Source: DATFVA01 sp963774455 (lineage in GTDB: Bacteria; Bacteroidota; Ignavibacteria; Ignavibacteriales; Ignavibacteriaceae). Taken from it: a stretch of 64,000 nucleotides of DNA. Both the position numbers and the translations under genes were made by a program. Shown piece by piece: positions 8,254 through 17,101 of the stretch (within the stretch, counting starts at the first letter, position 1; each line of letters starts with the position of its first letter). The notes beneath the pieces are model-generated. The model was not told the DNA's origin, did no database searches, and worked only from the letters and a program-made list of their open reading frames with translations. The stretch lies in contig CAVZFD010000005.1 of the NCBI GenBank assembly GCA_963774455.1, positions 1,116,001 to 1,180,000 on the forward strand. Direction: 5' to 3'.

Positions 8254-8467
8254 ATGTATGAAAAAATCATGCACGGCGGAACAGGTAAGTTTTTCGAACT
8301 GCTTGATATCATTTTCCCCGGGAACAGGGGTCCGGAAGATGAGCATGAACAGTTTTCCGGCTATCGATAATCCGGAATCATATGATGGTAATGAATGGAT
8401 GCAGGAATATTACCTTATTTATAATTCCTATGTGCTGGAAGGCAGAGATTCAGATAGAGAAGTTTGA
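8254..8467 (+). pseudogene. Small acidic ORF broken by a probable one-base indel
   Basis: Two overlapping frames each look coding in one half. Frame 1 from ATG 8254 gives MYEKIMHGGTGKFFELL... and stops at the TAA 8368-8370. The frame one base later carries AIDNPESYDGNEWMQEYY... to TGA 8465-8467. Skipping one T of the TTTT run near 8353-8356 would join them into a 70-residue acidic protein. The combined length minus one base is divisible by three. No family is recognised. It ends directly against the convergent NFACT gene. It may be a decayed gene, a sequence error, or two chance frames. Confidence 0.35.
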
Positions 8468-10090
8468 TTATTCATCAGTGATATACTCACAGTTCCGGGG
8501 TATTTCCGGCTTTACAAGCAGAACTTCTTCTCGTAACAAGGCAACCTTCCCGGGTTCCATCCCTTTCTTCTTTGTGACATATTTTTTGAATGTGTAGGAT
8601 ACGGGGACTACGCCGCTCGTTTTGGCTTTACTATGATATGCAGCTAATGAGGCTGCATTCTTCACTATACTTTTTGGGACTGGTTCTTTTGTGTTGATCA
8701 CCTTTAGAACGACGTGGGAGCCGGGAACACTCCTGGCATGAAACCAGTAATCATTCTGCTTTGCGAATTTCATCGTCAAAAGATCATTATTTGCGCTGTC
8801 TTTACCGACAAAGACATCGTACTTACCATCAATGATGTAGTGTTTAAATTTTGATTTTATGTCCTCAGACGATTCTTTTCTTTCGCCTGATTTGATATTG
8901 AGTTCTTTCATAATTTTATTTATCTCTTCAAGTGATTCTATATTCTGGAACCTTTCTTTAATCTGCCGCAGGCGGCTGTAGCTGCCTGATACGTTATGGA
9001 AAAGTTCCTTTGATTTTTTAAAGGCTGTCTTTTCATTGCCCGCCTTGTTAAAGTAGTATTCCGCATTCTTTTGAGGTGACAGTTTAGGGTCAAGTTTAAC
9101 TTGCATTGGTTTGTTGTTATCATAAATATCTTCTATTTCTGTCAGGCTGCATTTTTGCGGTACGTTATTCAGGTTTATGAGAAGCAGGTTCCCGATCTTG
9201 CTGTATTCTTCATCCCGGCTGCCGCGATCAATCCTGCCTTTGAGATCGTTCATTTTAGATGATAATTTTGATAATTCTCTGTCAATATATTTTTCAATTA
9301 TTTTCCTTTTTGAAGAAAATGCTTCCACATAGTATTTCCTGCTAAGAAAATAATTTATTGCCTCCGTCATACGGTCGAAGATCTTTATTTCAACTGTGGG
9401 GAATATATGGAATGTGTCAACAGCTATGAATACATCACCGGTTCCGGATGATGAGAACACAGCAGGATTTCTACTAAATATTTCCTGAGTTATCTCCGCC
9501 AGATAATCGGCGCTATTATTTTCCGGAGCTTCCGTGAAGCGGTATTTCGCCTCGGCAATTATTTCTTTACCCAGGAACGGATACTTCTTTGTGTAATCCT
9601 CAAAATCAAAGTCAGTATCATTAAAATTTATTTTGTTCGGACTACTTAAAAACGAATGTGTACTTATCTCTTCACGGAATTCCTCAATGTAGGCCACACT
9701 CTCACTTTTAAAAGTTGCTGTCTTCCCTCCTGGATACTGCACAAAAACGTTGGTATACTTGCCCCTTACGGCGAAGAAAAAATTAACCTCATCTCCGGTA
9801 ATTCTTATAAGCCTGTCGTGATCCGATATTTCAAAATTATTGATCCTTACCGGGAGGTATTCACTAAAGAGATCAATACTGTTTTTCCTTGCACGGTGAA
9901 ATTCATCCTTTAAAGTTATATATGGATCACCGGGATTCACGGATATCTCAAGATACTTTTCTATATTATTTTGAACCTTAAAGACAAGCTTGTCTTTTTC
10001 CTGGGAGAAGATTTCAGTAATAAGGGAATCCTGCAGAAGAGAATTCAACTCAAGGATAATACGGTTAAGTATGAAATAATTTTTATACAT
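8468..10090 (-). CDS. rqcH: NFACT family protein, RqcH-like (bacterial Rqc2)
   Basis: A 540-residue protein of the RqcH/FbpA/Tae2 family. RqcH binds obstructed 50S subunits carrying peptidyl-tRNA and adds C-terminal alanine tails that mark stalled peptides for degradation. Seen here: an NFACT-N domain (about 5-190) with the Asp-Arg pair (HDRLIR, Asp92-Arg93), a central helical/coiled-coil part (about 255-390, rich in Lys and Glu), and the NFACT-R (DUF814) domain (about 410-525) with DYWFHARSVPGSHVVL. Length fits the family. A terminator separates it from the upstream POT gene. It was formerly named fibronectin-binding protein in Firmicutes, which is probably misleading here. Confidence 0.88.
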   Translation of the reverse strand: MYKNYFILNRIILELNSLLQDSLITEIFSQEKDKLVFKVQNNIEKYLEISVNPGDPYITLKDEFHRARKNSIDLFSEYLPVRINNFEISDHDRLIRITGDEVNFFFAVRGKYTNVFVQYPGGKTATFKSESVAYIEEFREEISTHSFLSSPNKINFNDTDFDFEDYTKKYPFLGKEIIAEAKYRFTEAPENNSADYLAEITQEIFSRNPAVFSSSGTGDVFIAVDTFHIFPTVEIKIFDRMTEAINYFLSRKYYVEAFSSKRKIIEKYIDRELSKLSSKMNDLKGRIDRGSRDEEYSKIGNLLLINLNNVPQKCSLTEIEDIYDNNKPMQVKLDPKLSPQKNAEYYFNKAGNEKTAFKKSKELFHNVSGSYSRLRQIKERFQNIESLEEINKIMKELNIKSGERKESSEDIKSKFKHYIIDGKYDVFVGKDSANNDLLTMKFAKQNDYWFHARSVPGSHVVLKVINTKEPVPKSIVKNAASLAAYHSKAKTSGVVPVSYTFKKYVTKKKGMEPGKVALLREEVLLVKPEIPRNCEYITDE

Positions 10091-10095
10091 ATTAA

Positions 10096-10139
10096 CTAAA
10101 AATAATCCCCCGGATCCATAATAGAAAACGGGGGATTAT
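10096..10139 (-). terminator. Intrinsic terminator after the POT transporter gene
   Basis: On the minus strand a perfect 11-base stem (ATAATCCCCCG/CGGGGGATTAT; arms 10129-10139 and 10102-10112) with a 16-base A/T-rich loop is followed by a run of five U. It lies 24 bases beyond the POT stop codon and just before the rqcH start, so rqcH probably has its own promoter or depends on read-through. Confidence 0.8.
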
Positions 10140-10162
10140 AAATAAATTGCCTGGGCAATCTA

Positions 10163-11725
10163 TCAGGTTACGCCATGCATCAGCTTAAGCAGGAATTTAT
10201 AAATCAGGAATAAGATGAGAGATGCAGCAGCTGCCATAATAACGAATATTAAAAAGAAATCTGCCAGGTTACTAATAGCAAAGCCGAATAAATATGTTGT
10301 TTGTCCCGCTTCAGGATATAACGTACTGAGTTTACCTGCAAGAAGGTTGGCTGCGGCATTTGCCAGGAACCATACACCCATAAGCAGAGAAGAGAATTTA
10401 ATAGGTGAGAGTTTCGTTACCATCGATAAACCAATAGGGGATAAGCTTAATTCTCCGAACGTATGGAGCGTATATGCACCAACCAGCCAGAGAGGACTAA
10501 CCTTTACTCCCGTATCAGCTATCCTGGCTCCAATTACAAGCAGAACAAATCCAAGCGCCAAAAGCATTAAACCGATCGCCATCTTAAGGGGAGAGGAGGG
10601 TTCTTTTCCTCTATCTCCGAGTTTTGTCCAGATCCACGCAAAAATTGGTGCAAAGATAATGATTGCAAGGGGGTTTACCGACTGGAAGAAACTTGCAGGT
10701 ATAATAAAGTCATTCAGCCAGGTAATTACCCTGTTTGTCTGCTCTTCTGCAAAGAATGTTAAAGATACACCCGCCTGTTCAAACGCCGACCAGAAAAATA
10801 TCACGAAAAAGGAGAGGATATAAATAACAGCTATTCTTTGTTTTTCCTCCCTGGTTAATGACTTATCAATAATTATAAGAGTTGGTACGGCAATCATCGA
10901 AGAATAGATAAACGAACTGATTATATCAGCATTAAATCCGAACAGGATAATAAAAAACAGTGTTAGGAATAACCCAACGGCGAAGATAATCTGTCCTGTT
11001 GTAAAATCAGGGGCTTCTGCCTTTTTCTCCTCGCGTGTCTTCTTTGCAGGCGGAAGACCGATTTGTTCACCTTCCGGAGTAACGAGAAACTTACTCTTTC
11101 CCCAATAAAAAGTGACTAAACCTATCAACATCCCGACACCCGCGGATAAAAATCCCCATTTAAAATCGGCGGGATTTCCTGTATCTCCAAGTCCACCAGC
11201 AACCAGAGGCGAAAATAGTGCTCCGAGGTTAATACCCATATAAAAAATAGTAAATGCTGAATCTCTCATCCTGACTGAACTGGCAGGATAAAGCTGACCC
11301 ACCATAGTAGAAATGTTAGGCTTAAAGAAGCCGTTTCCTATGATCAGGAGCGTTAAACCTATGACGAAGACTATCTGCTGGAGGTTAAATGTAAGTGTTG
11401 AATAAGTAATATTGGGATCAACAGGTGGATGATATAAAAAGCCACTGAAGGAAAGTGCAAACTGACCCAGAGCCATTACAATTCCACCCCAGATTATGGA
11501 TCTTCTGTTTCCCCAGTATTTATCTGCAACATATCCGCCGAGAAGAGGTGTCAGGTAAACGAGACCCGTATAATACCCATAAATAGAAGAAGTAAAGGCT
11601 TTGTCGTACATCAGGGCATTAATCATATAAAGAGAAAGGATTGCCCTCATACCATAGTAGCTGAACCTTTCCCACATCTCGGTGAAGAAAAGTACGTACA
11701 AACCCTTGGGGTGCTGTTTAAACAT
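10163..11725 (-). CDS. Proton-dependent oligopeptide transporter (POT/PTR2, MFS)
   Basis: A 520-residue major-facilitator protein with about 14 membrane helices. Helix 1 carries the POT proton-binding signature ExxERFxYYG (EMWERFSYYG, 16-25). The second signature region is seen as GNGFFKPNISTMVGQLY, and ADKYWGNRRSI is the helix 2-3 loop. It should import di- or tripeptides with protons. It is the first gene of its minus-strand unit, divergent from the PASTA gene, and ends at a clear terminator. Insertion between helices 6 and 7 is Lys/Glu-rich (KKTREEKKAEAP). Confidence 0.94.
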   Translation of the reverse strand: MFKQHPKGLYVLFFTEMWERFSYYGMRAILSLYMINALMYDKAFTSSIYGYYTGLVYLTPLLGGYVADKYWGNRRSIIWGGIVMALGQFALSFSGFLYHPPVDPNITYSTLTFNLQQIVFVIGLTLLIIGNGFFKPNISTMVGQLYPASSVRMRDSAFTIFYMGINLGALFSPLVAGGLGDTGNPADFKWGFLSAGVGMLIGLVTFYWGKSKFLVTPEGEQIGLPPAKKTREEKKAEAPDFTTGQIIFAVGLFLTLFFIILFGFNADIISSFIYSSMIAVPTLIIIDKSLTREEKQRIAVIYILSFFVIFFWSAFEQAGVSLTFFAEEQTNRVITWLNDFIIPASFFQSVNPLAIIIFAPIFAWIWTKLGDRGKEPSSPLKMAIGLMLLALGFVLLVIGARIADTGVKVSPLWLVGAYTLHTFGELSLSPIGLSMVTKLSPIKFSSLLMGVWFLANAAANLLAGKLSTLYPEAGQTTYLFGFAISNLADFFLIFVIMAAAASLILFLIYKFLLKLMHGVT

Positions 11726-11935
11726 TAGTTCCTCATAAGATTATTGAATAAAAAAGCAGAATACTTTTGATGGTAAGGAAAATACCACAAATAACAGATT
11801 TCTGTTCATTCTTAATTACGGCCAAATATATAGTAATTTTATTTTTATTCATAGTTAAAAACCCGGTTTATCACCGTTATAAAAGTATATGTTTATAGTT
11901 TGTTTAAAATAGCCCCATTTAATATATTTCGAACG

Positions 11936-12694
11936 ATGAAAAAATATCTCCAAAAACCTGTTGTTAAGAAAATCCTGTGGATTCTTTTTGCTTTGTTCGC
12001 CATTGTATTGCTGCTGGATAATGTAATTCTTCCATGGTACGTTAGTTCTCCGATTGAAAAAGTCCCGGACGTTATAGGTAAAACTGAGACTGATGCAGTA
12101 AAGCTGCTGGAACAACAGGACCTTGAGCCTATTGTAGGTGATACCACTTTTGATGAGAAGTTTCCTAAAGGCTCAATTATTTTTCAGAGACCCCGGGCAG
12201 GTGAGACAGTTAAAGAGGGGAGACGGGTTTACCTGTTTGTGAGCGGAGGTGACCCGGTTGTACATGTTCCTCAGCTGACAGGAAAATCTGTAAGAGACGC
12301 CAAGTTTTCCCTGGAAAGACTGGGATTAAAGCTTGGTGACGTTGACCAGGAACCGTCCGGATATCCGAAGGACATGATTTACGACCAGCAGTACGCAGAA
12401 GGCACCCCGATCAAAAAAGGTGGAAGCGTAAATGTAACTGTTAGTATTGGACAAGCACAGACGGGCAGTATTGAAGTCCCCGACCTGATCGGAAAATCAC
12501 TTACAGAAGCCGAGAAAATTCTCGCAGACAGCTCATTGAAGGTCGGAAAAATTAATTACCAGCCTTCTTTTTCCCTTCTGCCGAACACTATACTTGATCA
12601 ATATCCAAGCAAGGGAAACAAAGTTAATCCAGGAGATAAAGTTGACCTTTTTGTAACCAAGTCAGCTAATGAAAACGAGATTAAGGAGGAATAA
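11936..12694 (+). CDS. Membrane-anchored protein with three PASTA domains
   Basis: A 252-residue protein with a basic N-terminus, one membrane helix (about 12-32), and three periplasmic PASTA repeats of about 65-70 residues each, starting at EKVPDVIGKT, VHVPQLTGKS and IEVPDLIGKS. PASTA domains bind cell-wall fragments or act as spacers. There is no kinase or transpeptidase domain, unlike PknB or PBP2x, so this is a stand-alone PASTA protein. I chose ATG 11936; an upstream in-frame ATG at 11900 would put 12 residues before the basic stretch. It abuts rpe without a gap, suggesting co-expression. The function is unknown; a peptidoglycan sensor or division adaptor is possible. Confidence 0.85.
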   Translation: MKKYLQKPVVKKILWILFALFAIVLLLDNVILPWYVSSPIEKVPDVIGKTETDAVKLLEQQDLEPIVGDTTFDEKFPKGSIIFQRPRAGETVKEGRRVYLFVSGGDPVVHVPQLTGKSVRDAKFSLERLGLKLGDVDQEPSGYPKDMIYDQQYAEGTPIKKGGSVNVTVSIGQAQTGSIEVPDLIGKSLTEAEKILADSSLKVGKINYQPSFSLLPNTILDQYPSKGNKVNPGDKVDLFVTKSANENEIKEE

Positions 12695-13351
12695 ATGCGA
12701 CTGATTGCTCCTTCAATTTTATCGGCCGATCTTAGCAGGCTCGAACAACAGATAAGGCTTGTGGAGATGGGTGGTGCCGACTGGATTCACTGTGATGTAA
12801 TGGACGGACATTTTGTGCCTAATATTACGTTCGGACCAGTAATAGTTAAAGCTGTCAGGAAAGTCACCAAACTGCCGATAGACGTTCACCTGATGATCGA
12901 AAATCCCGATGAGTACCTGGAGGATTTCAAAACGGCCGGAGCCGATCACCTTCTGGTTCATCAGGAAGAAGTAATTCATTTAAACAGGACTATCAGTCAT
13001 ATTAAAGAATTAGGCATGAAAGCAGGTGTAGTTATTAACCCTGCAACACCTGTCCATACTCTGAGAGATATTGCCGAGTATATTGATATACTCCTTATTA
13101 TGTCGGTTAATCCTGGTTTCGGCGGTCAGTCATTTATCTCCAACTCAATTCGAAAAATTAAAGAGGCGGTAGAATTAAGAAAGGAATTTAATGCTGATTT
13201 TAAGATTGAAATAGACGGGGGTATAGACAGGGAAACTATCGTACCCGCTTTTAAAGCCGGAGTAGATGTTTTTGTATCAGGTTCTTCCATTTTCAAGACA
13301 GATAATCCTGCAGCCGCCTGTACTGAATTGAAAAACCTTGTACGGGGGTGA
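12695..13351 (+). CDS. rpe: Ribulose-phosphate 3-epimerase
   Basis: A 218-residue TIM-barrel enzyme that interconverts ribulose 5-phosphate and xylulose 5-phosphate in the pentose phosphate pathway. Visible motifs: IAPSILSADLSRL at the N-terminus, the metal site HCDVMDGHFVPN, LPIDVHLMI, and the phosphate-binding MSVNPGFGGQ and EIDGGID. Length is typical. AAGGAGGA lies right before the ATG, inside the end of the PASTA gene. The gene is followed by a strong terminator at 13375. Confidence 0.97.
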   Translation: MRLIAPSILSADLSRLEQQIRLVEMGGADWIHCDVMDGHFVPNITFGPVIVKAVRKVTKLPIDVHLMIENPDEYLEDFKTAGADHLLVHQEEVIHLNRTISHIKELGMKAGVVINPATPVHTLRDIAEYIDILLIMSVNPGFGGQSFISNSIRKIKEAVELRKEFNADFKIEIDGGIDRETIVPAFKAGVDVFVSGSSIFKTDNPAAACTELKNLVRG

Positions 13352-13374
13352 TATGAGACTGAAAAGAGATTACG

Positions 13375-13398
13375 AGCGGCTTCAAGGCCGCTTTTTTA
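13375..13398 (+). terminator. Intrinsic terminator after rpe
   Basis: Stem AGCGGC/GCCGCT (13375-13380 and 13387-13392) with loop TTCAAG, followed by a six-base T run and more T-rich sequence. It closes the PASTA-rpe unit 23 bases after the rpe stop. Confidence 0.85.
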
Positions 13399-13418
13399 TT
13401 TTAAATCATCACCTTGTT

Positions 13419-13450
13419 TTTGCAAAGACATAAAAGAGAGATTATATTTA
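13419..13450 (+). promoter_or_regulatory. Possible Bacteroidota-type promoter for folP
   Basis: TTTG (13419-13422), 20 bases, then TATATTTA (13443-13450) resembles the TTTG-N19/20-TAnnTTTG promoter of Bacteroidota, with one mismatch in the second box. It lies after the rpe terminator and 56 bases before folP, where a promoter is needed. Whether this lineage uses that consensus is not known from the window. Confidence 0.3.
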
Positions 13451-13505
13451 GTAATAATATTCATACAAATTCCCTTTTCAGGCATGACCATCAATCAGAT
13501 TCCTA

Positions 13506-14381
13506 ATGCGTTCAGATAATCAATTTTATATGGGTAATCAAAAAAATAATTCTGTTGAAACCAGATCTTATAAGCTTGCGGGTAAGACCTTCTCATTTGA
13601 CCGAGTTTATGTTATGGGAATCCTTAACGTTACCCCCGATTCATTCTCTGACGGAGGCTTCTACCTTGACCGAAAGGAAGCAATTAATCATGGGATAGGG
13701 ATGCTGGATACCGGTGCCGACATCATAGACATTGGTGGTGAATCAACAAGACCGGGATCTGAAGGTATATCTGCATTTGAAGAGATGAACCGGGTAATTC
13801 CTGTGCTTGAAGGATTACTCGAAAAAAGACCCCAAGCGGTTATTTCCGTTGATACAACCAAGAGCAAAGTTGCTTCGGAGGCACTAAAAAGAGGCGCTGC
13901 GATAATTAATGATATAAGCGGCGGAACCTTTGATCCCGAACTGATTGATGTTGTAAAAGAATATGAAGCTGCATTGATAATAATGCATATTAAAGGGACT
14001 CCTAAAGACATGCAGCTAAACCCGGTTTATGAAAACCTGGTTGAAGATATCTATACCTTTCTTATGAAACAGGCAGAGAAGGCCGAAAAGCATGGTATTA
14101 ATAAAATTATAATTGATCCGGGTATTGGATTCGGGAAGACATTTGATCATAATTTGATTATAATAAAAGAATTGAGCAGGTTTAAGGTTTCCGGTTACCC
14201 GGTAATGATCGGAGTTTCAAGGAAAGGATTTATCAAGAGCATTGTTGGGGATCTGACAGAAGACAGGGATGTGGCCACTGCTGTTATAAATGCCCTGGCA
14301 ATAAAAAACGGAGCAACTTTTATCCGTACTCATAATGTACTTTACGGTCTGCAGGTGAGCAGGCTATTAAATAAACTTTAA
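13506..14381 (+). CDS. folP: Dihydropteroate synthase
   Basis: A 291-residue TIM-barrel enzyme that joins p-aminobenzoate to 6-hydroxymethyl-dihydropterin diphosphate in folate synthesis; it is the target of sulfonamides. Family motifs: GILNVTPDSFSDGG (substrate loop 1), DIGGESTRPGS (loop 2), ISVDTTKS, INDISGG, IIDPGIGFGKT and GVSRKGFI. The start may be ATG 13506 or ATG 13530; the first 24 residues before the folded domain are poorly conserved either way. It is followed 7 bases later by cdaA. Confidence 0.96.
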   Translation: MRSDNQFYMGNQKNNSVETRSYKLAGKTFSFDRVYVMGILNVTPDSFSDGGFYLDRKEAINHGIGMLDTGADIIDIGGESTRPGSEGISAFEEMNRVIPVLEGLLEKRPQAVISVDTTKSKVASEALKRGAAIINDISGGTFDPELIDVVKEYEAALIIMHIKGTPKDMQLNPVYENLVEDIYTFLMKQAEKAEKHGINKIIIDPGIGFGKTFDHNLIIIKELSRFKVSGYPVMIGVSRKGFIKSIVGDLTEDRDVATAVINALAIKNGATFIRTHNVLYGLQVSRLLNKL

Positions 14382-14388
14382 TGACTTA

Positions 14389-15207
14389 ATGTTTGAACTT
14401 TTCAAAATCGGTTTTCTTACAGTTTCCTTTGCGGACCTGATAGACATTGCAATTGTTTCTTTTATTATTTACAAGCTTTATACACTTTTGAAAGGAACAA
14501 TAGCTGCCCAGATCTTTATGGGACTGATGATCGTGCTGCTTCTCTCATTTGCCTCACAGGCGGCCAATTTCAGGGCTCTGAGCTGGCTGCTGAAACTTAT
14601 AACCGATATCTGGGTTATAGCATTCCTTATTCTGTTCCAGCCGGAAATCAGGCGGCTGCTGGTGATTGTGGCAAGGAATCCTTTCTTCAGGATGTTTGTG
14701 AAGGCTGAATCTCCTGAAGCAGCATCTATAATTGTAGATGCAGCATTTGAATTATCGCAGCATCAGCATGGAGCTCTGATAGTCATTATTAAATCGACCG
14801 GTATCAGAGGCTATGCTGAGACAGGTGAACTACTTAATGCCAAGCTCAGCAGTGCGCTGCTCCGTTCTATCTTTTTCCCCAGGTCGCCGCTGCATGATGG
14901 TGCTGTAATTATAAATAATAACGGTATCGAAGCAGCCAGGTGCACGCTGCCTCTTTCAACAACAACCCAAGTTAACGGAGAATCTCTTGGTATGAGACAC
15001 AGGGCGGGTCTAGGAATTACGGAACAGGCAGATGTACTTAGTGTAATAGTCTCGGAGGAAACGGGCGGTATCTCACTGGCAGAAGACGGACAGCTTACAA
15101 GGGGATTATCAAAAGAAGCGTTAAGGAAACGTCTCGTAAAGGCTTTTAAATCTCCTGCCACTAAAGGATGGAGAGGAATCCTTGAACATTATGTCCAGAA
15201 AACCTAG
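14389..15207 (+). CDS. cdaA: Diadenylate cyclase CdaA
   Basis: A 272-residue membrane enzyme that makes c-di-AMP from two ATP. It has three N-terminal membrane helices (about 10-85) and a DisA-N cyclase domain (about 100-250) with the catalytic DGA motif (SPLHDGAVII) and the RHR motif (GMRHRAGLGITE). c-di-AMP usually controls potassium and osmolyte balance and cell-wall homeostasis. No CdaR regulator or GlmM follows as in Firmicutes; instead it lies behind folP, as is common in the FCB group. No phosphodiesterase for c-di-AMP is recognised in this window. Confidence 0.95.
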   Translation: MFELFKIGFLTVSFADLIDIAIVSFIIYKLYTLLKGTIAAQIFMGLMIVLLLSFASQAANFRALSWLLKLITDIWVIAFLILFQPEIRRLLVIVARNPFFRMFVKAESPEAASIIVDAAFELSQHQHGALIVIIKSTGIRGYAETGELLNAKLSSALLRSIFFPRSPLHDGAVIINNNGIEAARCTLPLSTTTQVNGESLGMRHRAGLGITEQADVLSVIVSEETGGISLAEDGQLTRGLSKEALRKRLVKAFKSPATKGWRGILEHYVQKT

Positions 15208-15856
15208 GATAGCAACAGTTATACCCTTTTTTAATGAACAAAATACTCTTCAGGAGATTATAAGCAGAACCCTTCTGTACTGCGATACTGTGATTGCCGT
15301 AAACGACGGTTCCACGGATGACTTTCTGAAACACATTAAGATTAACGAAAGAATTGTTCTTATTTCCAATAAAAAGAACCAGGGAAAAGGATTTGCCGCA
15401 ACCCGGGGAATGAAAAAAAGTATTGAACTTAATTCTGATATAACTGTAATTATTGACGCTGACCTTCAGCATCCCCCGGAATATATTCCACTTCTGATAA
15501 ATCTCCTTGATAAATATGATATTGCGGTGGGGAACAGACTCGGGAATCTGAAAGCGATGCCTTTTCTAAGGATACTAAGCAACAAATTAACTTCATTACT
15601 CTTAAGCATTAAATTAAAACAGGTTATAGCTGACAGTCAATGCGGTTTCAGGGCTTACAAAACCGGAATACTTCATGATATTCTTCCTCATTCATCCGGG
15701 TATGAGGCTGAGACAGAAATTTTGATTAAAGCCGCAAAAAAGAAATATAAAATAGGATTTGCTGCAATTCCAACCATCTACGAAAATGAGAAAAGCAAAA
15801 TGAGATCTTTTCAGACGATAAAAGGTTTTTTACGGGTATATTTTAACCTGGGATGA
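15191..15856 (+). CDS. Glycosyltransferase family 2
   Basis: A 221-residue GT-A fold enzyme of the dolichyl-phosphate-mannose-synthase-like group. Motifs: IPFFNEQNTL at the start, VNDGSTDD, a DxD-type site in DADLQHPPEY, and DSQCGFRAYKTG (acceptor loop). No membrane helices, so it is a soluble or peripheral enzyme that probably transfers a sugar to a lipid carrier. I use ATG 15191, which overlaps the end of cdaA by 17 bases; ATG 15182 is also possible. It overlaps the CHAD gene by 4 bases (ATGA). Confidence 0.85.
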   Translation: MSRKPRIATVIPFFNEQNTLQEIISRTLLYCDTVIAVNDGSTDDFLKHIKINERIVLISNKKNQGKGFAATRGMKKSIELNSDITVIIDADLQHPPEYIPLLINLLDKYDIAVGNRLGNLKAMPFLRILSNKLTSLLLSIKLKQVIADSQCGFRAYKTGILHDILPHSSGYEAETEILIKAAKKKYKIGFAAIPTIYENEKSKMRSFQTIKGFLRVYFNLG

Positions 15857-16314
15857 ATATGGGTAAAAAGAAATGGCAGATCGACAATCTCGATAATAAT
15901 CCTGATTTCAGCACCGCAGCAGGTATAATACTAAAAAACCGTCTTGATCAGGTAAAAGATGACATAGACAAATATTCTGTATGTGAATCTGCTGAGAGCC
16001 TTCACCGCGTAAGAATATCGCTGCGGAGATTACGTTATTCCATGGAGTTGTTTATATCATGTTTTGATAGTAAAAATTTTATGATATTATATAAACAAGT
16101 AACAAAGCTGCAGGATTTATCCGGGAAGGTCAGAGATTTTGATGTAATGGAAGAGAACCTGAATTCGTTCGGAAAAGATGAGATTATAAAAATTCCCGGG
16201 AAGATGTTCAGAAAAGTTGATGACCTCCGGGACGGATTCAAAATTAAACTGAAACAGGATTTAAAGAAGTTTACTCACAGCAAAGCAGTTAAAAACTTTG
16301 AAGGACTTCTGTAA
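15853..16314 (+). CDS. Short CHAD-domain protein
   Basis: A 153-residue helical protein with the CHAD signature LHRVRISLRRLRYSMELF near residues 49-66 and many basic residues. CHAD domains bind inorganic polyphosphate through conserved His and Arg/Lys residues. Typical CHAD domains are about 200-280 residues with two four-helix bundles, so this one seems to contain only the first bundle. No continuation is visible after the stop. It overlaps the glycosyltransferase gene by 4 bases. A Ppx/GppA phosphatase lies about 6.5 kb downstream, but a link is only a guess. Confidence 0.8.
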   Translation: MNMGKKKWQIDNLDNNPDFSTAAGIILKNRLDQVKDDIDKYSVCESAESLHRVRISLRRLRYSMELFISCFDSKNFMILYKQVTKLQDLSGKVRDFDVMEENLNSFGKDEIIKIPGKMFRKVDDLRDGFKIKLKQDLKKFTHSKAVKNFEGLL

Positions 16315-16343
16315 TCAATCCTGCTTAATTAAGGAGGAACAAA

Positions 16344-17024
16344 ATGAAATTAAAATATTTTTCACATTCAGCTTTCCAGGTCACTACTGATTCAGGTACT
16401 AAAATACTGATTGACCCATTTCTTGATGACAACCCTACCTCTCCGGTTAAGTCGGATGATGTTGAGGCCGACTATATCATTTTGTCGCATGCGCATAATG
16501 ATCACCTTGGGGATGCAATGAAGATTGCAAAAAAAAGTAAGGTTACCTTCATATGTGTGAACGAGCTGGGAATTTATCTGACATCCAAGGGGTTTAAAAC
16601 ACACAATATGCATATCGGCGGAGGTTATAATTTTGAATTCGGCAGAGTTAAATTTACTATCGCACATCATGGTTCACAGACGCCTGATGGAAATTATGCA
16701 GGTGAACCTGCGGGAATCATACTTCAGGCTGATGGCAAAACTTTATACCATACAGGTGATACAGCGTTGTTCCTTGATATGAAACTGATTGGGGAGATGA
16801 ACGGTCCAATAGACTATATGCTGCTTCCTATCGGGGGTAATTTTACGATGGATATTACAGACGCCGTGAGGGCGGCAGAACTGGTAAGACCCGGAATAGC
16901 AATTCCAATTCACTATAATACTTTTGACGTAATTAAAGCAGACCCGCAGGAATTTAAAAGGAAGGTTGAAGCAGTAGGAATAAATTCGAGAGTACTTGAT
17001 TACGGAGAGGAAATTAAGCTTTAG
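16344..17024 (+). CDS. Metal-dependent hydrolase, MBL fold (UPF0173 type)
   Basis: A 226-residue metallo-beta-lactamase-fold protein. The dinuclear metal site is seen as SHAHNDHLGD (about 49-58), further His in AHHGSQTPDG and a metal Asp in YHTGDTALF, with IPIHYNTFD near the end. It matches the UPF0173 group, whose substrate is not established. AAGGAGGAAC is an excellent ribosome site upstream of ATG 16344. It is separated from parA by 77 bases. Confidence 0.9.
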   Translation: MKLKYFSHSAFQVTTDSGTKILIDPFLDDNPTSPVKSDDVEADYIILSHAHNDHLGDAMKIAKKSKVTFICVNELGIYLTSKGFKTHNMHIGGGYNFEFGRVKFTIAHHGSQTPDGNYAGEPAGIILQADGKTLYHTGDTALFLDMKLIGEMNGPIDYMLLPIGGNFTMDITDAVRAAELVRPGIAIPIHYNTFDVIKADPQEFKRKVEAVGINSRVLDYGEEIKL

Positions 17025-17101
17025 GTGCATTTGGAAAAAATACGATGTAAAGCTATTTTAGACAAAACTATTAATTAAATTACGCTTTATCGTAACACTG
17101 A

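Noticed and set aside
10215..10823. 202-codon plus-strand ORF opposite the POT transporter
   Set aside because: Antisense shadow of a transporter with conserved motifs; no ribosome site or domain.
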